A stretch of DNA of 64,000 nt from Methylovulum sp. (lineage in GTDB: Bacteria > Pseudomonadota > Gammaproteobacteria > Methylococcales > Methylomonadaceae). Positions 42,165 to 50,193 of this stretch are shown in pieces. The notes under the pieces are model-generated. The model saw only the letters and a program-made list of their open reading frames with translations, made no database searches and had not been told where the DNA came from. A program made the position numbers and the translations under genes. The stretch is from contig JAQTQZ010000018.1 of assembly GCA_028712695.1 (NCBI GenBank), positions 1-64,000 of the forward strand, in the 5' to 3' direction. Position 1 is the stretch's first letter; each line of letters begins with the position of its first letter.

Positions 42165-43256
42165 ATGAACCGCAGAAAATTTTTAATCTGTTCGGCAGCT
42201 ATGAGCACTTATATGAGTGGATTTATAACACCATCCCGTGCAACCGCAGCCGGTACGATGCTTGCGTCTAATCTTGATGCTGTCGCCGAGATCAAAAAAC
42301 TTTTCATTACCACCGGCTCTTATACGGGCGGCTATCAAAAGGCACCTAATGGTATGCTGCACTGGTATTTCGCAAATCTAGGATTAACCGCGATAACCCC
42401 TTATCTATCCGCCACCGATCTTGATATTTACATCAGAAGTTATCTCGATTTGTATCTTGGCAAACTTGAAAGTAATTACTCGATCATGGATGTGGAATTC
42501 ACGGACGGCCTTCCTGAACAGGGCGTGCTGAAATTGCGTGCCCCAGATTCGCATGATTCGTATGCATCGACTTTTTTATCATTGGTTGCTGCTTATATCA
42601 TCGCCAGCAAGAACTTTAAGTGGTTTAACATCAATAAACAAAAACTTAAAATGATTGCTGAGGCCAATCTGGCGAAATCTAGAAAACCCAATGGTTTAAT
42701 TAGCAATTTTCAATCGACAAACGGTATCGGTCACCTCATGGATCAATGTGAAGCGTATCGAGGACTTAGGGACTTCGCCGCCTTACTTAGGAATTCGGGA
42801 GATGTGAGCGCGGATCGCTACGATAGCGTGGTGAATTCTGTCGTTAATGGCATAAGAAAACATTTGTTCGATACGGCGGCGGGCGGTTTTATATCAAGCG
42901 ATGATCTGTCGTCGGTTAATAGAGACTTCTATCCTGGACTAGCCAGCCAAGTTTTTCCTCAAGCTTTTGGGCTGGTCGAATTGTCATCGTATTTTAATAA
43001 GGCATGGCGTTTCTTGAACACAACAGCGCCGAATTGGCAGGATGGGCATTACTCTAATTACCCAAATAACGATAAATTCCCGGATGCCTATCTCGGATTC
43101 GTAGCGGCACAACGTGGATCAATTACTCAAGCAGAAACACAGATTCTGTCGGTTAATGAGCTGTTTGCGAATGTGGATAATCGCCAGTATGTCACAATCA
43201 ACGAACTTGGTTTCTATCACAAAACACAAGCCGTGCTTGGCAATATCTATTCCTAA
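42165..43256 (+). CDS. Tat-exported hypothetical protein
   Basis: The 363-residue protein has a twin-arginine-like start MNRRKFLICSAAMSTYMSG, with a hydrophobic stretch and a signal-cleavage-like ATA AGT (to about residue 30). The mature part is mainly alpha-helical with HWYFANLGLTAITPYLS, GHLMDQCEAYRGLRDFAALL and GLASQVFPQAFGLVELSSYF, a pattern reminiscent of (alpha/alpha) barrel glycosidase-like folds. No catalytic motif was certain. It starts 207 bp behind the transposase remnant, and the first ATG fits. The downstream region is the cassette-like zone. Function unknown. Confidence 0.6.
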   Translation: MNRRKFLICSAAMSTYMSGFITPSRATAAGTMLASNLDAVAEIKKLFITTGSYTGGYQKAPNGMLHWYFANLGLTAITPYLSATDLDIYIRSYLDLYLGKLESNYSIMDVEFTDGLPEQGVLKLRAPDSHDSYASTFLSLVAAYIIASKNFKWFNINKQKLKMIAEANLAKSRKPNGLISNFQSTNGIGHLMDQCEAYRGLRDFAALLRNSGDVSADRYDSVVNSVVNGIRKHLFDTAAGGFISSDDLSSVNRDFYPGLASQVFPQAFGLVELSSYFNKAWRFLNTTAPNWQDGHYSNYPNNDKFPDAYLGFVAAQRGSITQAETQILSVNELFANVDNRQYVTINELGFYHKTQAVLGNIYS

Positions 43257-43617
43257 CCAAGGAAAGCCAAATCATCGAGCATGTTTTTCACGCACAAGCA
43301 TAAAGTTTATTAGGCAGTTTTTGTGTGTATAGCTGTTTTACCTATAAAGCTGGCTAACAAAAAAGTTCTGGGGCATATTCCGGCAAACATCGGGGGTTGT
43401 CCAAACACCATGCACATATTCAGGTATATTTCACGACACCTAAAAAGGCGTCTACTTAACGTTAGGCTTATATTCCCAAGCGCTTTACATGAAAGCGCTT
43501 TTAGCTTAAGTCTTCCCTTTGTGCTTTCGTTAAGTGGAAGACTGTTAATGACAAAACAACTCACGGGGTATAGCTTCAACTTCAACTTGCACAACGACAA
43601 ATTAAAGGATAACCGCC
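43257..43617. other. Region with a hairpin and an attC-like core half-site
   Basis: 361 bp without a gene. CTTAACGTTAGGC (43455-43467) contains GTTAGGC, the core site of integron attC elements, with GGCTAAC at about 43353 as a possible but weakly pairing left partner. After it, AAGCGCTTT and AAAGCGCTT (43478-43500) form a hairpin with T residues on its right, and AGTCTTCC pairs with GGAAGACT (43509-43543). The next gene follows 75 bp later. Confidence 0.4.
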
Positions 43618-43848
43618 ATGAGTTTTTCAAAAGATATTGATAAGTTTGCATATGAAGCCATTTCTAAAATTGAAGATGCCTTGGAAAATCAACAAGAAAA
43701 GATAAAACAATTTCTTGTTGATTTCCTCGGTGACGATATATCTAAAATTGAACATATTGAGTTTGATAACGATGAGGAGAAATTCTTTAACTTGAAAGCA
43801 CCTGAAGATATTATTGAGAAGTTCAAGGCAAAAGGTTATTTGAAATAA
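43618..43848 (+). CDS. Small acidic cassette-type hypothetical protein
   Basis: The 76-residue protein begins MSFSKDIDKFAYEAISKIED, contains a helix rich in Glu/Gln (ALENQQEKIKQF) and an acidic middle (IEFDNDEEKFFNL), and no cysteine or membrane part. A Shine-Dalgarno AAAGGA precedes it by 8 bp. It lies alone between two GTTAGGC motifs (43461 and 43867), the arrangement of an integron gene cassette of about 400 bp. Many cassette genes encode such small unknown proteins. No family was recognised. Confidence 0.65.
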   Translation: MSFSKDIDKFAYEAISKIEDALENQQEKIKQFLVDFLGDDISKIEHIEFDNDEEKFFNLKAPEDIIEKFKAKGYLK

Positions 43849-43866
43849 AGATAATTCACATCAAGC

Positions 43867-43873
43867 GTTAGGC
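43867..43873 (+). other. attC-like core half-site
   Basis: TCAAGCGTTAGGC (43861-43873) is a typical right end of an attC: core site G/TTAGGC preceded by TCAAGC. Only 18 bp separate it from the end of the 76-residue gene, so the left arm would lie inside that gene; no convincing pair was found (CTTTAAC at 43786 with a TTGA after it is the best). Recorded as half-site only. Confidence 0.4.
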
Positions 43874-43892
43874 TAACAACAAAAGGTTCCAT

Positions 43893-44291
43893 TTGAAAAA
43901 TTTTCTTGCAACGCTGTTAAGTAAGCTGATAACACAAAAAGTATCAGCAATGTTGGTATCCCTATCACCAATCCTAACAGGCGGGTTTCTAGCGGCTCAT
44001 GCTTATTTCGCGCAATTTCTCGCAGACCCCACAGGCAAAACAGGAGTTCTAATATCAGCATTAGCCATGGCATTGGCACCACTACCGTTTGCATCATATT
44101 TTTATTTCAAGCCTAAATTGGTTGTTTCTCAAAAGGACGGCGGATGCTGGTTAGATGAAAAGACCGGCATTCGATACTGTGTATCTTGTAAAGCTACCCA
44201 TAAACAATTAGTTCCATTAATACAGAGCCACAATGGTTGGATATGTAAAGCAAACGGCTGTTATGCCTGTTATTTCCTTCGAATACCATAA
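43893..44291 (+). CDS. Membrane protein with C-terminal cysteine cluster
   Basis: The 132-residue protein starts at TTG, with AAAAGG placed 7 nt upstream. It has a basic N terminus and hydrophobic helices (AMLVSLSPILTGGFLAAHAYF, and VLISALAMALAPLPFASYFY), then a soluble tail WLDEKTGIRYCVSCK and WICKANGCYACYF, a CxxC...C...C pattern that could bind zinc or an Fe-S cluster. No family was recognised. It is followed by a convincing attC (44341-44463) and preceded by a half-site, so it is likely an integron-type cassette gene. A minus-strand frame over the same DNA (43873-44097) is probably its shadow. Confidence 0.65.
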   Translation: MKNFLATLLSKLITQKVSAMLVSLSPILTGGFLAAHAYFAQFLADPTGKTGVLISALAMALAPLPFASYFYFKPKLVVSQKDGGCWLDEKTGIRYCVSCKATHKQLVPLIQSHNGWICKANGCYACYFLRIP

Positions 44292-44340
44292 AATCAAAAA
44301 GTAAAAAAACGAAGTCCCAGGTATATCGAATTATGGATAA

Positions 44341-44463
44341 GCCTAACAAGTCGGTCAAAGGGACGCACCGCCCGTTGGCGGTTTTGAAGCTCTGTTTTTT
44401 ATCAAGGTTTAGCGGCTTCGCTAAAGCTCAGTTAGCGGCGCGCCCCTTACCGTAACGTTAGGC
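44341..44463 (+). other. attC recombination site of an integron cassette
   Basis: The site begins GCCTAAC (44341-44347) and ends GTTAGGC (44457-44463), perfectly complementary outer cores. Inside, AAGTCGGTCAAAGGGACGC pairs with GCGCGCCCCTTACCGTAAC: CGGT, AAGGG and CGC align with small bulges, the feature of the single-strand hairpin that integron integrases recognise. Length 123 bp is within the known 57-141 bp range. The middle has further hairpins (ACCGCC/GGCGGT at about 44367, TTTAGCGGCTTCGCTAAA at about 44408). No integrase gene lies in this window. Confidence 0.88.
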
Positions 44464-44493
44464 AGTACATTAAAAATGAGGGGGGATTATTTC

Positions 44494-44802
44494 ATGCGCC
44501 CCAAAGTAGCAGTCTTTGGAATTCTCAGGTTTCCTCCTGACCGAATATCGGAGGTACAGGCACATTTGCGAATACTCGCCGAAGCCACATATCAGAATGA
44601 TGGCTGCATTGCATATGATGTCGGAGAAGATCCATTTGATCCTGGCCTTATCCGCTTTTTCGAACTCTGGCCCGATCACGAAAGCCTATCGCGGCATCTC
44701 CAAGCACCACACATCGAGCCTTGGCTGGCTGCTGCGCGGAATTGCGGGTTACTTGAGCGAAAGTTCACTGCTTATGCCATTACAGGTTCACAAGAAATTT
44801 AA
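44494..44802 (+). CDS. Antibiotic biosynthesis monooxygenase (ABM)-domain protein
   Basis: The 102-residue protein starts MRPKVAVFGILRFPPDRIS and fits the ABM fold: a beta strand, a helix (SEVQAHLRILAEAT), GCIAYDVGEDPFDPG, the strand with FFELWPDHESLSRHLQAPH, and a C-terminal strand. These form dimeric ferredoxin-like barrels that oxidise quinols or related compounds without cofactor in some members, while others have no known activity. The ATG at 44494 is used because AGGGGGGATT precedes it; an ATG 6 codons upstream lacks a ribosome site. It follows the attC directly, so it is a third cassette-type gene. It ends with TAA in the same frame as the following methyltransferase fragment. Confidence 0.8.
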   Translation: MRPKVAVFGILRFPPDRISEVQAHLRILAEATYQNDGCIAYDVGEDPFDPGLIRFFELWPDHESLSRHLQAPHIEPWLAAARNCGLLERKFTAYAITGSQEI

Positions 44803-45387
44803 TATGAGTTTACGCTGGAAAAAGTCGTCCCTTGGGGACGTTCCTATGACGAATACCTTCGGATGTTCGCACTCACTGAAGACGATTTAGGTCGCCAAAT
44901 TCTCGGCTGCGGCGATGGACCTGCCTCATTTAATGCGGAGCTTAGTCAACGTGGCGGCCATATCGTTTCCATTGATCCCATCTATATTTTTGATGTCTAT
45001 CAGATCAAAAGCCGCATCGTCGAAACTTACAAAGAAGTGATGGCGCAAACTCGAAAGAACAAAAATGAATTTATTTGGGAAACTATTCCATCGGTAGAAG
45101 ACCTTGGGCGTATTCGGATGTCGGCAATGGAAATCTTCCTTAAAGATTTTGATGCGGGGAAACAAAAAGGCCGCTATATTGCTGGGGAATTGCCATCTTT
45201 GCTTTTCGGTAGAGGACAATTCGACATAGCCTTATCATCTCATTTCCTGTTTCTATGCAGCACCCATTTATCGGCAGAATTTCATCTTCAAGCACTCATT
45301 GATTTCCGTGATGCTATTTGGGTGTTTGCCGATCCGTTCGCGTTAAACTTGCCAGATATGGCACGACCGCCACCCCGTAACGAAACC
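44803..45387 (+). pseudogene. Truncated SAM-dependent methyltransferase-like gene
   Basis: Behind the TAA of the ABM gene the same frame continues as YEFTLEKVVPWGRSYDEYLRM and then MFALTEDDLGRQILGCGDGP (ATG at 44863), resembling class I methyltransferases (the glycine-rich LGCGDGPASFNAEL is motif I). The part before the ATG resembles the N terminus of homologues but has no start codon, so the 5' end seems to be missing. The family's C-terminal part after VFADPF is also missing: the frame runs into the opposite-strand end of recQ. So both ends look truncated. It may have been joined to the ABM gene by a deletion. Confidence 0.6.
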
Positions 45388-47529
45388 TCACGCGGTCTTA
45401 TACAACAAAGCCGCCCGCACACAACGCAACACCCCATAACTGTAAGCCCCATCGAATTGCTCAAAAACTGGTTTGAGCGCGTTTTTTTGTTCTTCGGGTA
45501 AATCAAGGAAAGCTTCTTCTATACGCCGGATGTCCTGTTGTGGCAAGGCCACCACATCAATCAATTCCAGCACACCTTGTTCTAAAGTTTGCGCCAGATG
45601 CCCATAAATCGTGGTTTCCTGCAAAGCCCTTTTTTCTGCAATCTGTTTGACCGTAAAGCCTAGCCTAAACAGGTTTACAGACTCGCCGACGGTATCGGGC
45701 ATATTCTCATCTGCTTGGGAAAACTCCTTAATCACCGCCAAAAAAGTATCGGCATACAGCTCCATTTTGCGCACCCCGATACCCGAAATCAACGCCATTT
45801 GCTGGCGGTTTTGGGGTCGGTTTTCCAGCATTGCCATCAACGTGGCATCATGAAAAATCACATACGGCGGCACGTCTTGCGCCTCCGCAATTTCTTTGCG
45901 CTTAACCCGCAACGCATCCCATAGCGAAGCCGTGTCCTGACCACCGCTAAAAGCTTTGCCGGATGATTTGACACGTTTTATTTTTTCGGGTTTGACATCC
46001 TTACGCAACATTAACTGTTGCTCGCCGCGCAAAATGGGCCGGCACACTTCGGTAAGCCGCAATGCGCCAAACCGGTCAAAATCGACCGCCACCAGACCCC
46101 GTGCGACCAGCTGTCTAAAGACTGAATGCCATTGCTGCTCATCCAGCGCTTTGCCGATACCGAAGGTGGACAAGTGTTCATGACCAAATTTCTTCACCCG
46201 CTCGGTGCTTTTACCCAGCAACACATCGATCAAATAAGTGACACCAAAGCGTTGCTCAGTGCGGTGCACGCAGGACAAAGCCTGTTGCGCCGCAAGCGTG
46301 CCGTCCCAAGTCTGCACCGGTTCCAAACAGGTGTCGCAATTGCCGCACGGCTGTTCAAGCAGGTCGCCAAAATAATTCAGCAAGGCTTGGCGCCGACAAT
46401 GCACTTGCTCACATAACGCCAGCATCGCATCCAACTTGTGGTATTCAACCCGTTTATGCACTTCATCCGCTTGCGATTCCGCCAGCATTTTCCGTAACGT
46501 GATGACATCCTGCAAGCCATAAGCCATCCACGCATTGGCGGGCAAGCCATCGCGCCCTGCCCTGCCCGTTTCTTGATAATAGGCTTCCACACTTTTGGGC
46601 AAATCCAAATGGGCGACAAAGCGGACATTGGGTTTGTCGATGCCCATGCCAAAGGCAATCGTCGCAACAATCACCAGCCCTTCTTCCATTAAAAAGCGGT
46701 GTTGATGCCGGTAGCGCAAATCGTTGCTCATACCTGCGTGGTACGGCAACGCCTTGACCCCTTTGCTATCCAGCCAAGCGGCAGTTTCTTCGACTTTTTT
46801 GCGCGACAGGCAATAAACAATTCCGGCATCACCGACATGTTCCGCATTAATAAAATCCAGCAATTGTTGTCTGGCGGTTTGTTTCTGGACGATCCGATAG
46901 CGGATATTGGGGCGGTCAAAACCGCTGCGGAAATGCGCGGCATTTTCCAAACCCAAGCGCAAGATAATTTCCTGCCGCGTCTTATCATCAGCCGTCGCCG
47001 TCAGGGCAATACGCGGAATGTCGGGGTACTGCTCATGCAACAGCGAAAGTTGCAGGTAATCGGCGCGGAAATCATGCCCCCACTGCGAAACGCAATGCGC
47101 TTCATCAATCGCAAACAAAGCTATTTTAATTTTGCCGAACAATGCCGATGTGCGCGCCGCCGTGAGCCGTTCCGGCGCGATGTACAGCAGATCCAACTCG
47201 CCCGCCAGCAATTGCTGCTCAACGTGCCGGGCTTGTTCAAGCGATAACGTAGAATTCAAAAAAGCAGCCTTAACCCCCAGCTGCAACAAAGCACTCACCT
47301 GATCTTGCATCAGTGCAATCAATGGAGAAATGACTATGCCCACACCGTCCCGGATGAGGGCCGGAATTTGATAGCACAGCGACTTGCCGCCCCCCGTCGG
47401 CATCAACACCAACGCATCCCGCCCTGCCACTAAATGGTCAATGACTGCTTGTTGCTGGCCTCTAAAACTGTCATAGCCGAATATGCTCTTAAGCGTTTGC
47501 GTAGGCCCGGCCTGCGTACTTGTCGCCAT
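45388..47529 (-). CDS. recQ: ATP-dependent DNA helicase RecQ
   Basis: The 713-residue protein has the RecQ order: helicase core with [17 protein letters not shown] (Walker A), [17 protein letters not shown] (II), [32 protein letters not shown] and [10 protein letters not shown] (VI); a zinc domain [24 protein letters not shown]; a winged helix (RQC); an HRDC domain ([21 protein letters not shown]); and a C-terminal helix-turn-helix ([19 protein letters not shown]). RecQ unwinds DNA with 3'-5' polarity in the RecF repair pathway. It is monocistronic on the minus strand and divergent from rlmH. Length fits (about 600-720). Confidence 0.97.
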   Translation of the reverse strand: MATSTQAGPTQTLKSIFGYDSFRGQQQAVIDHLVAGRDALVLMPTGGGKSLCYQIPALIRDGVGIVISPLIALMQDQVSALLQLGVKAAFLNSTLSLEQARHVEQQLLAGELDLLYIAPERLTAARTSALFGKIKIALFAIDEAHCVSQWGHDFRADYLQLSLLHEQYPDIPRIALTATADDKTRQEIILRLGLENAAHFRSGFDRPNIRYRIVQKQTARQQLLDFINAEHVGDAGIVYCLSRKKVEETAAWLDSKGVKALPYHAGMSNDLRYRHQHRFLMEEGLVIVATIAFGMGIDKPNVRFVAHLDLPKSVEAYYQETGRAGRDGLPANAWMAYGLQDVITLRKMLAESQADEVHKRVEYHKLDAMLALCEQVHCRRQALLNYFGDLLEQPCGNCDTCLEPVQTWDGTLAAQQALSCVHRTEQRFGVTYLIDVLLGKSTERVKKFGHEHLSTFGIGKALDEQQWHSVFRQLVARGLVAVDFDRFGALRLTEVCRPILRGEQQLMLRKDVKPEKIKRVKSSGKAFSGGQDTASLWDALRVKRKEIAEAQDVPPYVIFHDATLMAMLENRPQNRQQMALISGIGVRKMELYADTFLAVIKEFSQADENMPDTVGESVNLFRLGFTVKQIAEKRALQETTIYGHLAQTLEQGVLELIDVVALPQQDIRRIEEAFLDLPEEQKNALKPVFEQFDGAYSYGVLRCVRAALLYKTA

Positions 47530-47679
47530 CTACTGAAATCACTGTTGTTTATTAAAAGGTGGAATTCTAACACAGCAACCAAATTGGCAGATGCCCAGGC
47601 AAAATGGCATTGGCTTAAGGTATATAAGCAGTTAGAGCGGATTGCATACTTGCCCTGTTGTCTGTATTCTGCCCCGCCT

Positions 47680-48147
47680 ATGCAAATAAATTTAATTTCA
47701 GTGGGAAACCGTATGCCGGGCTGGGTACAGCAGGGCTATGATGACTATGCCAAACGCCTGCCGCGTGAATGCGAGCTGGTGCTTAAGGAAGTCGTGCCGG
47801 GTAAGCGCGGTAAAAACAGCGACGTGGCGCGTATCGTCAGGGATGAAGGCGAGCGGATGATTGCTGCGATCCCTAATGGCGCGCATGTCATCACTTTGGA
47901 TATTCCTGGCCGCCAGTGGACAACGCCCGAACTGGCGGCGGCAATGCAGCGTTGGCTGGCAGGCGGCCAAGCGATTGCATTGCTGGTCGGGGGGCCTGAA
48001 GGCTTGGCGGAAACCGCCAAGCAACGGGCACGCGAGTCATGGAGCTTGTCTAATTTGACCTTCCCGCATCCGTTAGTGCGTATTGTTGTTGCGGAACAAC
48101 TGTACCGTGCTTGGAGTCTGTTAAACAATCACCCTTACCATCGCTAA
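47680..48147 (+). CDS. rlmH: 23S rRNA (pseudouridine1915-N3)-methyltransferase RlmH
   Basis: The 155-residue protein starts [20 protein letters not shown] and has the SPOUT knot signatures [36 protein letters not shown] and ends HPYHR. It methylates pseudouridine 1915 in helix 69 using SAM. The length (155-156) and N terminus match well, so ATG at 47680 is used rather than a much longer upstream frame. Its stop overlaps the start of maf by one base (TAATG), so translation is coupled. This begins the run rlmH-maf-rng-yhdP-nit-bamC-like-tldD. Confidence 0.97.
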   Translation: MQINLISVGNRMPGWVQQGYDDYAKRLPRECELVLKEVVPGKRGKNSDVARIVRDEGERMIAAIPNGAHVITLDIPGRQWTTPELAAAMQRWLAGGQAIALLVGGPEGLAETAKQRARESWSLSNLTFPHPLVRIVVAEQLYRAWSLLNNHPYHR

Positions 48148-48725
48148 TGTCACCGATCCTTATTCTTGCTTCCGCCTCGCCTAGACGCCAGGAACTGTTA
48201 AACCAAATGGGCGTCCGTTACGCGCTACATCCTGTTGACCTTGATGAAACCCCCTTGGCAAATGAACCGCCCCTAGCCTATGTACAACGGCTCGCGGCGG
48301 CAAAGTCGGCGGCGTGCGTGGCAGAGCGCGGCGATAGCCTACCGGTGCTGGCGGCAGACACAACGGTGGTGGTGGATAATCTGATTATGGGCAAGCCAGA
48401 AAATTACGCGGATGCGCTCGCGATGTTAAGCCGTTTGTCAGGCAAGACCCATCAGGTGTTGACGGCTGTTTCGCTGCGGGGACGCGAGCACGGCCAAGCC
48501 GTGAGCATTACCGAGGTGACTTTCAAAGAATTGTCCAAGCAGGAAATAGAGGCCTATTGGCGTAGCGGCGAACCGCTAGATAAAGCGGGCAGTTATGCCA
48601 TTCAAGGTAAAGGTGGGCTGTTTGTAGCATCACTGACAGGCAGTTTTTCCGGCGTGGTGGGTTTGCCTTTGTTCGAAACCGCGCAACTTTTATCACAACA
48701 AGGCATCGGGCTGTTTTATGAGTGA
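48147..48725 (+). CDS. maf: Maf-family nucleoside triphosphate pyrophosphatase
   Basis: The 192-residue protein begins [20 protein letters not shown], with the ASASPRR signature, then VLAADTTVVVD and MGKPENYADALAMLSRLSGKTHQV, the catalytic core of Maf, and DKAGSYAIQGKGGLF. Maf hydrolyses non-canonical or methylated nucleotides such as dTTP/UTP/m5UTP and affects cell division. The YhdE-type motif with DKAGSYAIQ suggests the dTTP/UTP branch. The start at 48147 shares a base with the stop of rlmH, and its end overlaps rng by 8 bp. Confidence 0.95.
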   Translation: MSPILILASASPRRQELLNQMGVRYALHPVDLDETPLANEPPLAYVQRLAAAKSAACVAERGDSLPVLAADTTVVVDNLIMGKPENYADALAMLSRLSGKTHQVLTAVSLRGREHGQAVSITEVTFKELSKQEIEAYWRSGEPLDKAGSYAIQGKGGLFVASLTGSFSGVVGLPLFETAQLLSQQGIGLFYE

Positions 48726-50172
48726 AGAAATTTTAATCAATGTGACGCCGCCGGAGACGCGGGTTGCTGTTATTGAAAACGGGGTGCTACAAGAAGTCAT
48801 TATTGAGCGCACCCGTGAACGGGGGATGGTTGGCAATATCTATAAAGGTGAAGTGTGCCGGGTGCTACCCGGGATGCAAGCGGCTTTTGTGGACATTGGT
48901 TTGCCCCGGGCGGCGTTTTTGCATTTATCCGACCTGTGCAGCAAGGAGCTGGAAAAAAAGGGCTCGGAAAATATCGAACATTATTTGCATGAAGGCCAGC
49001 ATATCCTGGTGCAGGTGCTTAAAGACCCGCTCGGCAGCAAAGGCGCACGGATCACCATGGAAATATCGATACCGTCGCGTTTTCAGGTATATATGCCTTA
49101 TGGGAGCTGTTCAGGGGTATCGCAACGGATTGAATGTGAATCAGAAAGGATACGCTTAAGGGCTTGTTTGGAAGCATTTAGGGAAGAGCACCAATGCGGT
49201 GGGTTTATTGCCCGTACCGCAGCGGAGTGTGTGGAAGAGCCGATATTGATTGCCGATATGGCGTTTTTATTGAAGCTATGGGAATCTATCGCGGAAAAAA
49301 TCAGTAGCGCCAAACCCAAGCAATTTATCCATAAAGACCTGCCGCTTAGCGTGAGGACCTTAAGGGATTTATACAAAGAAGGCATAGACCGGGTTCGGGT
49401 GGATTCGCGGGAAACTTACCATCGGCTGGTCGAATTTGCCGAGGTGTTTGTGCCGGAAATAGTCCAAGTCATTGAACATTACACGGGGGAATGTCCGGTC
49501 TTTGACATTTACAGTGTTGAGGATGAAATCAAGAAGGCTCTGGAGCGTAAAGTTAAACTAAAATCCGGTGGGCATTTGGTGTTTGACCAAACTGAAGCCA
49601 TGACCACGGTCGATGTCAATACCGGTGGCTATGTGGGCGGCCGGAATTTGGAAGAGACTATTTTCAAGACCAATCTGGAAGCTTCCCAGACTATTGCCCG
49701 CCAACTCAGGTTACGGAATTTGGGCGGGATTATCATCATCGACTTTATTGATATGAAAAGTGAGGATCATAAAAAACAAGTCCTTAAGGCCTTGGAACGC
49801 CATTTGGAAAAAGACCGGGCCAAAACTAAAATCACCGAGGTCTCCGCACTGGGTTTGGTGGAAATGACCCGTAAACGGACGCGCGAAAGCCTTGAGCACA
49901 TTCTGTGCGAGCCTTGTTGTGCCTGTGGCGGGCGCGGGGTGTTGAAAACGCCCGAATCCATTTGCCTGGAAATATTCCGCGAAATCATCCGTGAAGTCAG
50001 GCAGTATAAGGTGCAAACGTTGCTGGTATTGGCCTCTAATGGTGTCGTGGAAATGTTATTGGACGAAGAGGCGGACATGCTGGCGGAACTGGAAACTTTC
50101 CTTGGTGTGCAAATTAAGTTTCGGGCCGAAGCGCAATATAACCAGGAACAATATGATGTGGTGCTACTTTAA
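48718..50172 (+). CDS. rng: Ribonuclease G
   Basis: The 484-residue protein is of E. coli RNase G length (489). It has an N-terminal S1 domain (ERGMVGNIYKGEVCRVLPGMQAAFV), the RNase H-like and DNase I-like catalytic parts with the metal-binding DVNTGGYVGGRNLEE (Asp) and IIDFIDMKSEDHK (Asp) motifs, and the zinc-link CEPCCACGGRG. RNase G matures the 5' end of 16S rRNA and cleaves some mRNAs. Its ATG overlaps the maf stop by 8 bp. Confidence 0.97.
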   Translation: MSEEILINVTPPETRVAVIENGVLQEVIIERTRERGMVGNIYKGEVCRVLPGMQAAFVDIGLPRAAFLHLSDLCSKELEKKGSENIEHYLHEGQHILVQVLKDPLGSKGARITMEISIPSRFQVYMPYGSCSGVSQRIECESERIRLRACLEAFREEHQCGGFIARTAAECVEEPILIADMAFLLKLWESIAEKISSAKPKQFIHKDLPLSVRTLRDLYKEGIDRVRVDSRETYHRLVEFAEVFVPEIVQVIEHYTGECPVFDIYSVEDEIKKALERKVKLKSGGHLVFDQTEAMTTVDVNTGGYVGGRNLEETIFKTNLEASQTIARQLRLRNLGGIIIIDFIDMKSEDHKKQVLKALERHLEKDRAKTKITEVSALGLVEMTRKRTRESLEHILCEPCCACGGRGVLKTPESICLEIFREIIREVRQYKVQTLLVLASNGVVEMLLDEEADMLAELETFLGVQIKFRAEAQYNQEQYDVVLL

Positions 50173-50193
50173 GGCACAAGCCGCTCTTTTATA

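Noticed and set aside
43351-43467. Full attC ending at the 43461 core site
   Set aside because: Left core GGCTAAC is one base off and the inner arms do not pair; kept as a half-site only.
43873-44097. 74-codon minus-strand frame with hydrophobic helices
   Set aside because: Hydrophobicity mirrors the membrane helices of the plus-strand cassette protein, which has a ribosome site and cysteine cluster.
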